Origin: Pseudaeromonas aegiceratis
Lineage (GTDB): Bacteria > Pseudomonadota > Gammaproteobacteria > Enterobacterales > Aeromonadaceae
Direction of reading: 5' to 3'
Length of the DNA: 64,000 nt
NCBI RefSeq assembly: GCF_046254905.1
Contig: NZ_CP158016.1
Coordinates: 930,001-994,000 of the forward strand
Shown: in pieces, positions 25,414 through 32,848 of the stretch
Numbering within the stretch: the first letter of the stretch is position 1
Layout: each line of letters begins with the position of its first letter
Notes under the pieces: generated by a model
Databases searched by the model: none
What the model saw: the letters and a program-made list of their open reading frames with translations, nothing else
Told to the model about the DNA's origin: nothing
Program-made: the position numbers and the translations under genes

Positions 25414-26349
25414 TTATGGAGTTGTCGCGTCTGTTGTGGCCAGCGGCAGCATGCTGCGGCAGTGGGGGTAATGACTACAGCCCCAGAACCGCTCACCGGC
25501 CCGCTCGCCCTTTTTCACCTGTCGCAACACCATGGGATCGCCGCATTTGGGGCAGGCGGGGGCTGCCGCCTCGGCGGCATGGGGCAAGGCCGTGTGGGGC
25601 AAGGCGGTGGGAGGAAAGGAAGCCTTAGCCACCGGGGGCGGCTCGGGCACCATGTCGCTACCGGCCGGACGGGCCTGGGCCCTGGGTTTGGTCTGGCTCG
25701 CCGCGATGGGCTTGCCGTGTTTCTGCCTGAGGTGCGCCACATGGGCCCGGTTGGTCTTAAAGCCCGGCGCCAGCCGCTGGGCTTCTATCTGGGTCAGGAT
25801 CTCCGCCACGCGGGCTTCGCTCAGCACAGTCGCTTGATGGCGCAGGATGTAGCGCAGATAACCGGCACCCGTGGTGACGTTCTCCGGCATCGGCGTCTTG
25901 AAACTGGCGTCCCCCACAAAGGCGATGACCGAGAACAGCTGGCCATCCTCCAGCCCCAGCAGCGTCTGGAGCGTCTTGGTGTGCTTGTAGTTTTGAAACA
26001 GCGGGTTCTGGAACTTGTGGGTCTGCTTGTAAATCTTCTGCGTCCAGGTGCGCTGCCCCTCGCCACCGAAGATCCAGCCGCGCATATTCTTGGTCTCCAC
26101 CACAAACACCCCGTAGACCGAGACGATCAGATGGTCGATCTGGGTACTGCCATCCTCGGTGGGCAGGGTGACATCCTTCACCAGGTGATAAACATCCTTA
26201 TCCAGCCGCCACCGCACCGCCGTATTGACAACAAACTCCCCCAGCTTGCCCTTAAACCAGGGAGATTTAATCACCAGCACCAGCAATAACGCCGGCAGCA
26301 GGATATAGAGCTGGCTGTAGAGCGGTTGAAGGATCAGGCTAATATCCAT
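25414..26349 (-). CDS. NERD nuclease-related domain protein with topoisomerase-type zinc finger
   Basis: The protein has 311 residues. There is a membrane helix at about 10-30. The NERD domain (about 34-150) contains KGKLGEFVVN, TQIDHLIVSVYGVFVVETKN (Asp and the E-x-K of a PD-(D/E)xK-like site) and GWIFGG. A Pro/Ala-rich linker leads to a C-terminal zf-C4 topoisomerase finger (CPKCGDPMVLRQVKKG, then FWGCSHYPHC). NERD proteins are predicted nucleases or DNA-processing factors. It lies next to the HNH and AIPR genes but keeps the GC-rich composition of the host. Its upstream flank carries a REP-like element. Confidence 0.85.
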   Translation of the reverse strand: MDISLILQPLYSQLYILLPALLLVLVIKSPWFKGKLGEFVVNTAVRWRLDKDVYHLVKDVTLPTEDGSTQIDHLIVSVYGVFVVETKNMRGWIFGGEGQRTWTQKIYKQTHKFQNPLFQNYKHTKTLQTLLGLEDGQLFSVIAFVGDASFKTPMPENVTTGAGYLRYILRHQATVLSEARVAEILTQIEAQRLAPGFKTNRAHVAHLRQKHGKPIAASQTKPRAQARPAGSDMVPEPPPVAKASFPPTALPHTALPHAAEAAAPACPKCGDPMVLRQVKKGERAGERFWGCSHYPHCRSMLPLATTDATTP

Positions 26350-26385
26350 TTAATCTATCCTGGTGATGGGGATTTAATAGAGTTT

Positions 26386-26417
26386 GATTACGCTGCGCTA
26401 ATCGCACCTACGGGCTA
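26386..26417 (-). repeat. REP-like element, left copy flanking the HNH gene
   Basis: On the minus strand it reads GTAG followed by GTGCGATTA-GCGCAGCG-TAATC, the head tetranucleotide plus hairpin layout of REP sequences mobilised by RAYT (Y1) transposases. The 32 bp are identical to 27301-27332 in the same orientation. A further inverted GTGCGATTA is at 26431-26439. Confidence 0.65.
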
Positions 26418-26460
26418 CATGATCTATAAAGTGCGATTAATAATATACCGCCGAGCGACT

Positions 26461-27177
26461 TCAAGATTTTTTTATGATATCCTTTAAATCATTAACTGAT
26501 ATCCACGGCGCTTTTCTATGAATTATACGATGACAGTTTGCACATAAAAGGCTTAAGTCTTCAGGTGTCATCTGAGTTTCATCCGATAGCGATGATATAG
26601 GAATATTATGATGGCACTCTATATATCCAAGTCCCCTTTCACCATAAGTTGCATAAAAATCGAATCCACAAACCTCACATGACAACTTACCCTGCGAATC
26701 AAACACCTTTTGTTTTTTATATCTAACAAGAGTTTCTTCGCGTTCTTTTGTTTTGTGAAGAACCAGCTTGGATTTACCTTCAAGAAATGTCGTTTCATTT
26801 GCAGAGTCTATTGGTAACTCTATGGTGCTACTCACTGAGCAGGGTTTATCGTATAAAGTCTTCACCCCATTCACCCAAACACCTGAAATCAATAGTTCAG
26901 TGCTTCCTTTAGGTTGGCGATAAATGTATCCATTATATTTATAGTTTTCACCAAGACACCAATATCGCCCATTTTCCCAAGAGAACAAGTGCACATGTCT
27001 CGCACCATTATTTGTCCTGTTGTAACAATAGTCTGATGGTAATATTGATGTCTCATTTGTTTTTGTCATCCCATTTTCACGGTCATACTCCCAAATTCTA
27101 TTCTTTATATCACTAACTGTGAGCAAGCTGTCTTCTATATCTTTAAATAGATGTTTGAATTTTTCAATGATATTCAT
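26461..27177 (-). CDS. HNH endonuclease (McrA-like), foreign base composition
   Basis: The protein has 238 residues. The C-terminal HNH domain (about 160-225) has CEVCGF (Cys167, Cys170), YIECHHNIPIS (His189-His190), then LSLLCANCHRIIH (Cys212, Cys215, His220), giving a zinc-stabilised beta-beta-alpha-metal fold. The N-terminal 160 residues have no recognised domain and may read DNA modification or another signal; HNH enzymes with such N-termini are often modification-dependent restriction enzymes. The gene is AT-rich and sits between two identical direct REP-like hairpins. An anti-phage role is inference. Confidence 0.82.
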   Translation of the reverse strand: MNIIEKFKHLFKDIEDSLLTVSDIKNRIWEYDRENGMTKTNETSILPSDYCYNRTNNGARHVHLFSWENGRYWCLGENYKYNGYIYRQPKGSTELLISGVWVNGVKTLYDKPCSVSSTIELPIDSANETTFLEGKSKLVLHKTKEREETLVRYKKQKVFDSQGKLSCEVCGFDFYATYGERGLGYIECHHNIPISSLSDETQMTPEDLSLLCANCHRIIHRKAPWISVNDLKDIIKKS

Positions 27178-27300
27178 AAGCTCATGTGAGTCATGTTATA
27201 TTAATGTGGTAAATGGCTGTCGGATGGATTGGTGAGACGAAACTTATATTTATGAACATCTCGATGTGAGTTTGATGGTGTTTATCTTTTTCATACGAGC

Positions 27301-27332
27301 GATTACGCTGCGCTAATCGCACCTACGGGCTA
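27301..27332 (-). repeat. REP-like element, right copy flanking the HNH gene
   Basis: This copy has 32/32 identity to 26386-26417 and the same orientation, 915 bp away. Here the stem is longer (GCGATTA/TAATCGC). On the minus strand it starts with GTAG. The spacer between the copies is essentially the HNH gene plus short flanks. Confidence 0.65.
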
Positions 27333-27339
27333 AGAATTC

Positions 27340-27642
27340 TTATAATGCGCCTTCATTCTTAGCCCTTTTAATAAGGGTTGATATCCATGTGTTATTCGTC
27401 TCAGTGAGGCATTCTTCAATTGGCCAATGCGGTGCGGTTTCAACTAAGTGCAAAATCGACCAAGCAATGCCAAAACATTCATCCACACCTAAAATTGAAA
27501 CGAGTGCCTTGGCTTCATCATCAGAGAGAGGAGCATCAATCAAGCTGATAGCTAATTCAATAGATTCGAGATCTTCAATGTTGGCAACTCCCTCTGCTGG
27601 AAGAACACCTTTTGATACAAGTTTTTTAATTTCTTCCCGCAT
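27340..27642 (-). CDS. Orphan 100-residue protein of integron-cassette type
   Basis: This is a small acidic, mostly helical protein starting MREEIKKLVSKGVLPAEGVA, with ILGVDECFGIAWSILHLVET in the middle. No domain is recognised. Its ATG lies 14 bp past the 3' core of the attC site at 27656-27727, the position expected for the gene of the next integron cassette. The gene is AT-rich. No second attC follows it; a REP-like element begins 8 bp after its stop. It resembles the small hypothetical proteins common in chromosomal integrons. Confidence 0.65.
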   Translation of the reverse strand: MREEIKKLVSKGVLPAEGVANIEDLESIELAISLIDAPLSDDEAKALVSILGVDECFGIAWSILHLVETAPHWPIEECLTETNNTWISTLIKRAKNEGAL

Positions 27643-27655
27643 ATTTTAATGTTAG

Positions 27656-27727
27656 CTATAACGCCCGCATTTGCGGCTGGTTTGGAGCACAGCGGAAAAC
27701 CAGTCCGACAACATGCGTTTGTTAGGC
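27656..27727 (-). other. Integron attC recombination site
   Basis: On the minus strand the site begins GCCTAAC (RYYYAAC core) and ends GTTATAG (GTTRRRY-like core). Between them the arms AACGCATGTTGTCGG and CCGCAAATGCGGGCGTT pair with two unpaired extrahelical bases (G and T). The inner arms ACTGGTTT and AAACCAG close a loop of about 13 nt. Extrahelical bases and core boxes of this form are diagnostic of attC, and the start AACAAACGC resembles Vibrio VCR sites. It lies 3 nt after the AIPR stop codon. Confidence 0.85.
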
Positions 27728-27729
27728 AT

Positions 27730-29754
27730 TTAGCTGTCCAGCAGTTCAAGAGTGTTTGGATCAACTCTTTCTGGGTCAAAAATGATGACATTACCTTCAC
27801 CATCATATACGACACCATCAACCTGTTTATTTCTAATGCCCTCATCAATAAGCATCTGCACTGATTGAAAGTACTCTTTATTAGAACAGCCTAGCGCCTT
27901 AGTAATTTTTCTATGAACTCCCGGCTTCCAGGGCTGAGGTGGAAGAAGGCTATCAACTTTCCGGGCAAACTCTAAATCAACAATCAATTTTTCTGCTCTA
28001 TAACGGTGTACTGTAGCGGGGCCTGAAGCATTAAAATTATTAGCCTTTTCCACACGAGCAACATCGGAAATTGAGAATTCTACAGCTGCTTCTTGGCACA
28101 GCTCAACATAGTAACTTTTATTCTTGAGGTTTTTGTATATTATATCTTCCGAGCGCCTTAGATATATAAAGTCCCATGTTGCCTTCACCTCTTCATATGT
28201 ATATGTTTCGATATCTAATTTTGATAACTCCACCACAGAGAAATCATAGCTGCCTAAAAGCTTTGATACTGTAATAAAGCTCACTACTTGTCTCCAGCGC
28301 TTAAGAAACCTCTCTCCCCCTGAGCCTCGATTAGGACGGGAGTCCTCTAGCACAAGATCTGTTTTTTTAAGTACTGCGGCTATCACTGGATACACTGACA
28401 ATGGTATCTTTTCTGAAAAGACAGTATTGTAAGCCTCATCAGAGCGCATGAAGCGAGATCTCAAATTTGATGCTTTTTGTGGTGACTTCAAGACAAGACT
28501 TACATAGCCTGAAGCAATATATAAAGGAGTTACAACTTTTGCCGAAGGGTTTCCAATATTATTATGGAAATTCTTTCTTCTTTCGTAAAAATAATCTGAT
28601 CTTTCGAAAATGTCTTCTATATCTCTTTGTATTTTATCTGTTGCATGCAATGAAGCCATCTCAACATCCGTTTGGTTGTTTGTGGCGCGGATTATTGAGT
28701 CTCGTACATCATCGTTTTGAGAAACAATCACCTTAATTAGAACGGATCTATTTTTCTTGTCTTTCCCTCCGGCTTCAAAATATCTAAATATTGATTCCGT
28801 TGTTTGCAATCCATTAACAATCTGAATGTCTTCTAATTTAATACAGTCACCCACGAGACTTGCCGAAGTTGCAAGTATCGTTACTCCATTATTTAAGCAC
28901 CAAAAATCAGGAGACTCATCATCCTCAAGTGTATTCTTTATATCTTCATTAACTCTGTTTAGACCCATGAAGTCACGAACGTTTGAGTCAAAAAGATATC
29001 TTCTTAAGCTTCCCTCGTCTGATACAAAACCATAATAATCAGCTAGATTTGCTAGTAACACGTAACGCTCACCACTAGACAAAACTTCAGTGAATGGAAG
29101 TTCGAGGCTAAAATTTGGTGTCTTTCGGTGGAGATTTACTAATTCAGTGGAACCGATAAAGTTGAACTCAACCTTGCAGGCTCCAAAAGCGTCTTTTGTT
29201 ATGTTAATCAGTTGATCTGACCTAGACGCGATTGCCCCCCCTATCTGCGCTGTATCACCTCTAGAAGCATAAACGTATTGGATGTTGAAACCACTTAATC
29301 TGGGGGAGAGCTTTCTATACGCGTATTTTAAGTTTTCCCTGAGCTTTATCACTTCATCGGAATAATCCCCCTTAAAATGATCTGCAGCTATGCTCAAGTC
29401 GAACAACTCAGACAAGCTTGCGACCATATTATCTAATGGGGCTTGTTTAAAAGTATCGTGATGCTTACAAGTTATAACCCATATCTCTAGCAATGCCCCT
29501 GACTTAGGCCATGAAAATGACTCTACATCCGTGAGGAGGTGGCCATTTACAAAAATAAAGAAGCCATCGATCCCACCGTCATTTCGACCATCTATAGATC
29601 CGTAAGCTATTTCTTCACCGGATAGATCATAGCTCTTAAGAATTTGCTCGAAGGCAAGATATTCAAATGCTTCGTCCCGCCTATTTGATGGAGTGTTGTT
29701 TTCTATTCGATCATCAATTATTCCATCAAGTAGCAATGCATCATTCTTTGCCAT
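27730..29754 (-). CDS. AIPR-family (abortive infection phage resistance) protein with Mrr-like N-terminus
   Basis: The protein has 674 residues. The N-terminal 110 residues look like a restriction-endonuclease fold: DEAFEYLAFEQILKSYDL, then DGRNDGGIDGFF (Asp63) and IWVITCKHH (Lys97). The usual Glu/Gln two residues before this Lys is Thr95, which may weaken a metal site. The AIPR core (about 245-330) has RRYLFDSNVRDFMG, LNRVNEDIKNTL, FWCLNNGVTILATSAS and IQIVNGLQTTESIF. Proteins of this family are linked to phage abortive infection. The AT-rich gene ends directly at an attC site, so it looks like an unusually large integron cassette. The in vivo target is unknown. Confidence 0.87.
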   Translation of the reverse strand: MAKNDALLLDGIIDDRIENNTPSNRRDEAFEYLAFEQILKSYDLSGEEIAYGSIDGRNDGGIDGFFIFVNGHLLTDVESFSWPKSGALLEIWVITCKHHDTFKQAPLDNMVASLSELFDLSIAADHFKGDYSDEVIKLRENLKYAYRKLSPRLSGFNIQYVYASRGDTAQIGGAIASRSDQLINITKDAFGACKVEFNFIGSTELVNLHRKTPNFSLELPFTEVLSSGERYVLLANLADYYGFVSDEGSLRRYLFDSNVRDFMGLNRVNEDIKNTLEDDESPDFWCLNNGVTILATSASLVGDCIKLEDIQIVNGLQTTESIFRYFEAGGKDKKNRSVLIKVIVSQNDDVRDSIIRATNNQTDVEMASLHATDKIQRDIEDIFERSDYFYERRKNFHNNIGNPSAKVVTPLYIASGYVSLVLKSPQKASNLRSRFMRSDEAYNTVFSEKIPLSVYPVIAAVLKKTDLVLEDSRPNRGSGGERFLKRWRQVVSFITVSKLLGSYDFSVVELSKLDIETYTYEEVKATWDFIYLRRSEDIIYKNLKNKSYYVELCQEAAVEFSISDVARVEKANNFNASGPATVHRYRAEKLIVDLEFARKVDSLLPPQPWKPGVHRKITKALGCSNKEYFQSVQMLIDEGIRNKQVDGVVYDGEGNVIIFDPERVDPNTLELLDS

Positions 29755-29916
29755 ATTTCGTCCTTTGATCTGATCTTGGTGCCGAACAATTTATTCTGCG
29801 GCGATTTGCCACCTATCTTCGGGCTGCTAGGCCGCCTAGTTCCATTTAGCAAATTTCATCTGTTATGCAAGCCATTGTGTGGACAGTGAAAATTTCGCCC
29901 ATATTTTTGTATCAGT

Positions 29917-29944
29917 GGATAGGCGGCAAATCGGCCGCCTATCC
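29917..29944. repeat. Perfect 11-bp-stem hairpin
   Basis: GGATAGGCGGC and its exact complement flank a 6-nt loop, AAATCG. There is no U-run on either side, so a terminator is unlikely. It lies 163 bp upstream of the AIPR start, at the border between the AT-rich gene and the GC-rich repeat region, and could be an element end or recombination site. Confidence 0.6.
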
Positions 29945-30172
29945 TGCAGTGGGACCGGATCCTGTTCTTCTTGATCATTGATACAGCGGTTTCCCGACGG
30001 GTTTGGGCTGGGTCTCTGACCCGGCGCAGACGCTACCGCCCCTGGGTTCCAGCCCCCACGCTGCTGCTTGCACCACATCCTTGTGAGTCCCTATCCTAAC
30101 CGGCCTTTACCTGTTTTGACACTCGGGTAGGTCACATTTGGCAATCTGTCAACGTGGCTGGCTGGGGGCAAT

Positions 30173-30208
30173 GTTGGGCTTCGCGGATGCTCAGCACCAA
30201 CCTACGGG
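30173..30208 (-). repeat. REP-like hairpin, left end of 378-bp insert
   Basis: The + strand reads GTTGGGCTTCGC, a short loop, GCTCAGCACCAAC, then CTAC. On the minus strand this is GTAG followed by a hairpin. It differs from the copy at 30551-30586 at only about three central bases and has the same orientation. Confidence 0.6.
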
Positions 30209-30268
30209 TGAAGACCGTTCCGCCTTGGCGGCTTGGGCGTTTTGCCAACCCACCGCTTGGCGGGGCGG

Positions 30269-30296
30269 GCAAAGGGGGACTGGCCTCCCCCTTTGC
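30269..30296. repeat. Inverted repeat inside the 378-bp insert
   Basis: GCAAAGGGGGA and TCCCCCTTTGC form a perfect 11-bp stem around a short loop. It could define a structured RNA or an element centre. Confidence 0.5.
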
Positions 30297-30496
30297 AATC
30301 CCTGGCCTCGCGACCCACGACCGGGAAAGCCCCTCGCTCCTAAGCGTGTTGTCCATGACCGGTATCGACGGGCCTTCCTGGCCCGGCGATACCTCTCGCC
30401 GCATCCCTGCGGCTCATTCATTCCCCCACGCTTTCGCTCGGCCCGGTCGAGGGTCGCCACAATCGGTGGTAGTCGTTGCTTTGGGCGTCGTCATCC

Positions 30497-30528
30497 GGCG
30501 CAATACGCTTTGCTATTGCGCCCTACGG
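30497..30528 (-). repeat. REP-like hairpin
   Basis: GGCGCAATA, loop CGCTTTGC, TATTGCGCC (9-bp perfect stem), then CTACGG. On the minus strand it starts with GTAG. It has the same family layout as the elements at 26386 and 27301 but a different stem sequence. Confidence 0.6.
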
Positions 30529-30550
30529 CAGTTTGGCGGGTGAGTTAAAC

Positions 30551-30586
30551 GTTGGGCTTCGCTTGTGCTCAGCACCAACCTACGGG
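30551..30586 (-). repeat. REP-like hairpin, right end of 378-bp insert
   Basis: This is a direct copy of 30173-30208 with a few loop differences. Sequence matching the 11-kb repeat resumes immediately after it. Confidence 0.6.
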
Positions 30587-30903
30587 TCTGTGGCTTCGCT
30601 GGATCTGGCTAACGGGAGCCGTCTCCCCTCTGTCTGGCCGAGGTGGCAGCGGGGGATAGGCGACGAGGCAGGAGGCCGAGTCAGCCATCACCATGTTGGG
30701 GCCAAACCGAGATGGGACGGGATTGAGTATCCCGGCCCGGTTTGGCGCGAGGGCAGGGATAGCCCGAGCGGAATGCGGAGCCAGGGATGGCGCAGCGGAC
30801 GTCGATGACGTTCCCCAAGCCTGGCGTGGACGACGAGGGAAGCCGCAGGCCCGGACAGCGGGGAGTGACCGGGGTTAAGGGGCGGTGGCATGACCGCCCC
30901 TTG

Positions 30904-31276
30904 GCGCCCCCGCGCCAGCGGAGTAAAGAAAGGCTCGCTGCGCGATCAGGGCGCAACGGGCAGAGCGGCTGTGGATGATTAGACCACTACATCATGGATA
31001 GAGCCCAAAGTTAGCCATCCCCCTCCCAACCTCCCCCTTGGTAAGGGGGAGGGGCGATTGCCCTACCTGGCCCGGGGGTAGCCAAAGCGACCTGGCACGC
31101 CCCCGTGCAAGCGGAGAAGGTAAAGGCACCATTGCTGACAAAGGGCGGAACGGGCAGAGCGGCTCTGGATGGTTAGACCACTACAAGTGATATTCATGGA
31201 TCGAGCCTGAGGCAAGCCATCCCCCACCCGACCTCCCCCTTGGTAAGGGGGAGGAGCGATTGCCTTACCTGGCCCG
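30904..31276 (+). repeat. Tandem duplication, period about 196 bp, each unit carrying a CCTCCCCCTT palindrome
   Basis: Unit 1 is about 30904-31076 and unit 2 about 31096-31276. Shared landmarks in order are AACGGGCAGAGCGGCT, TTAGACCACTAC, the palindromes at 31030-31052 and 31232-31254 (arms CCTCCCCCTT and AAGGGGGAGG, centre GGT), and CTACCTGGCCCGGG or TTACCTGGCCCGGG. The units have diverged by substitutions and small indels, so the duplication is not recent. Confidence 0.75.
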
Positions 31277-31451
31277 GGCTGGGGGCCAACGGGCTAGCTC
31301 AGCTTGTCCAGGCAGGGGTGGGGAGCCCAGGCACCAGCCCAATTTGGCATGCCAGTGGTCGCGCCAGCGGCAGGGCGTCGCGGCCCAGGTGCCGCCAGCG
31401 GCCAAAACAAAGGGCGGCCTCAGCCGCCCTATCAACCCCAAGGGATAACCG

Positions 31452-31922
31452 CTACTGCGGGCCATCCCCCGCCACGGGTTCCACGGTCAAACAGATGGAG
31501 TCCGCCGCCACTACTTTGACCAGGACGCCGGCGGCCAGGGCCTGTTCGCAGCGCACCGGCCAGACGGTGTCGTCGAGCTTGATGCGGCTGCTGCCGTTCT
31601 CCACCGCTTGCAGCAGGCGGGTCTGGCGGCCCAGATAGCGGCTCATGCGCTGATTGAGGGTGCGCTGGCTGTCTTCCTCGCTGTCCTTACCGTGCTGGAT
31701 GCGCCACCAGGCAAAGGTGGTGAGGCTGGCGGCGACGGCAAACAGCAGCCACTGGGCCGTGGTGCCCATCGGCACCACCCAGCTGATAAGGCCAACGAGC
31801 AGCGCCGCGAGGCCCGTCCACAGCAGCAGGCCGGCGGTGCCCAATAGCTCCAGCACCAGCAGCAGGCAGCCCAGGATCAACCAGTGCCAGTGGCTCCAGC
31901 CGTGCAGCAGCTCGCTCATCAT
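31452..31922 (-). CDS. NfeD-family membrane protein (YbbL-like)
   Basis: The protein has 156 residues. Three membrane helices lie in the first half (WLILGCLLLVLELLGTAGLL, AALLVGLISWVV and WLLFAVAASLTTFAWW). The C-terminal OB-fold domain (about 95-150) is typical of NfeD-like partners of SPFH proteins. The ATG overlaps the stop of the upstream qmcA-like gene (ATGA), so the two are translationally coupled as in E. coli qmcA-ybbK/L. It probably helps organise membrane microdomains. Confidence 0.88.
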   Translation of the reverse strand: MMSELLHGWSHWHWLILGCLLLVLELLGTAGLLLWTGLAALLVGLISWVVPMGTTAQWLLFAVAASLTTFAWWRIQHGKDSEEDSQRTLNQRMSRYLGRQTRLLQAVENGSSRIKLDDTVWPVRCEQALAAGVLVKVVAADSICLTVEPVAGDGPQ

Positions 31923-32848
31923 GCGCGCTTATCCTTGAGGTCCTTGAACAGCTCGCCGATGCCGGCCACCGAGCCGATGATCTGGCTGGCTTCCAGGGGC
32001 ATCATGATGAGCTTGCTGTTGGGGCTGTCACCGATGCGGGTCAGGGCTTCGGTGTACTTTTGCGCCACGAAGTACTGGATGGCCTGGGCGTTGCCGCCGG
32101 CGATGGCGTCGGACACCATCTGGGTGGCCTTGGCTTCGGCCTCGGCCTGGCGCTCCCGCGCCTCGGAGGCCAGGAAGGCGGCCTGCCGTTCCCCTTCGGC
32201 CTTCAGGATCTGGGACTGCTTCTCCCCCTCGGCCTTCAGGATCTTGGACTGACGTATGCCTTCGGCCTCCAGGATCTCGGCGCGCTTCTGCCGCTCGGCC
32301 TTCATCTGGGCGTTCATGGAGGAGACCAGATCGGCGGGGGGCCGCACGTCCTTGATCTCGATGCGGGTCACCTTGACCCCCCAGGGGTTGGTGGCGGCGT
32401 CCACCGTGGCCAGCAGCTTCTCGTTGATGGCATCCCGCTGGGAGAGCATCTGATCCAGCTCCATGGCCCCCAGCACGGTACGGATGTTGGTCATGGTGAG
32501 GTTCTTGATGGAGAGCATCAGATCCGTCACCTCATAGGCGGCCTGGTGGGCCTCGATCACCTGGACGAAGCTCACCGCATCTATGGTGACGTTGGCGTTA
32601 TCCCGGGAAATCACCTCCTGGGGCGGGATATCCAGCACCTGCTCCATCATGTTGATGCGCCGGCCGATGCGATCCACGAAGGGGATCAGGATATTGAGGC
32701 CGGGGCGCAGGGTACGGGTGTAGCGGCCGAAGCGTTCCACCGTCCAGTTGAAGCCCTGGGGCACCACCTTGATGGCGCCCTTCAGGGTTATCACCACCAA
32801 AAAGACGAAGATCGCCAACACCACTGTACTGGGGTTGATAGGCAACAT
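31919..32848 (-). CDS. qmcA: SPFH/stomatin-like membrane protease regulator QmcA
   Basis: The protein has 309 residues. It has an N-terminal membrane anchor (VVLAIFVFLVVITLKGAI), then the SPFH/band-7 domain (about 28-200) with VPQGFNWTVERFGRYTRTLR and DIPPQEVISRDNANV. A coiled-coil region carries a short internal repeat (QSKILKAEGEKQSQILKAEG). The closest known type is E. coli QmcA (YbbK), which associates with FtsH protease complexes. It is the first gene of a two-gene operon with the NfeD gene. Confidence 0.9.
   Translation of the reverse strand: MLPINPSTVVLAIFVFLVVITLKGAIKVVPQGFNWTVERFGRYTRTLRPGLNILIPFVDRIGRRINMMEQVLDIPPQEVISRDNANVTIDAVSFVQVIEAHQAAYEVTDLMLSIKNLTMTNIRTVLGAMELDQMLSQRDAINEKLLATVDAATNPWGVKVTRIEIKDVRPPADLVSSMNAQMKAERQKRAEILEAEGIRQSKILKAEGEKQSQILKAEGERQAAFLASEARERQAEAEAKATQMVSDAIAGGNAQAIQYFVAQKYTEALTRIGDSPNSKLIMMPLEASQIIGSVAGIGELFKDLKDKRA

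Larger units (their letters stand above)
30100..30990 (+). repeat. Long dispersed non-coding repeat (copy 2), interrupted by a 378-bp segment
   Basis: This copy is collinear, in reverse complement, with 11080-11560 (see the paired blocks there). Between the first and second matching blocks it carries about 370 extra bp, which start and end with copies of the same 36-nt REP-like hairpin (30173-30208 and 30551-30586). The +-strand ORFs in this area (30138-30548, 30154-30543 and others) have no ribosome-binding sites and biased composition, and I do not regard them as genes. Between 29755 and 31451 I see only repeats. Confidence 0.7.

Noticed and set aside
29781..29868. Possible second attC site upstream of AIPR (GCATAAC and GTTCGGC cores on the minus strand)
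   Set aside because: Both cores have mismatches and the arms pair only in short pieces (AACA and ATTTGC) with unequal spacing. It is too weak to call, though it may be a decayed site.
30138..30548. Open frames of 129-136 codons in the repeat region
   Set aside because: Two overlapping frames with low-complexity, Arg/Pro-rich translations, no ribosome-binding site, and overlap with REP-like hairpins.
26386..30586. CRISPR-like array from the repeated hairpins
   Set aside because: There are only a few copies with irregular spacing, spacers of hundreds of bp and variable stem sequences; the layout fits REP elements and no cas genes are present.
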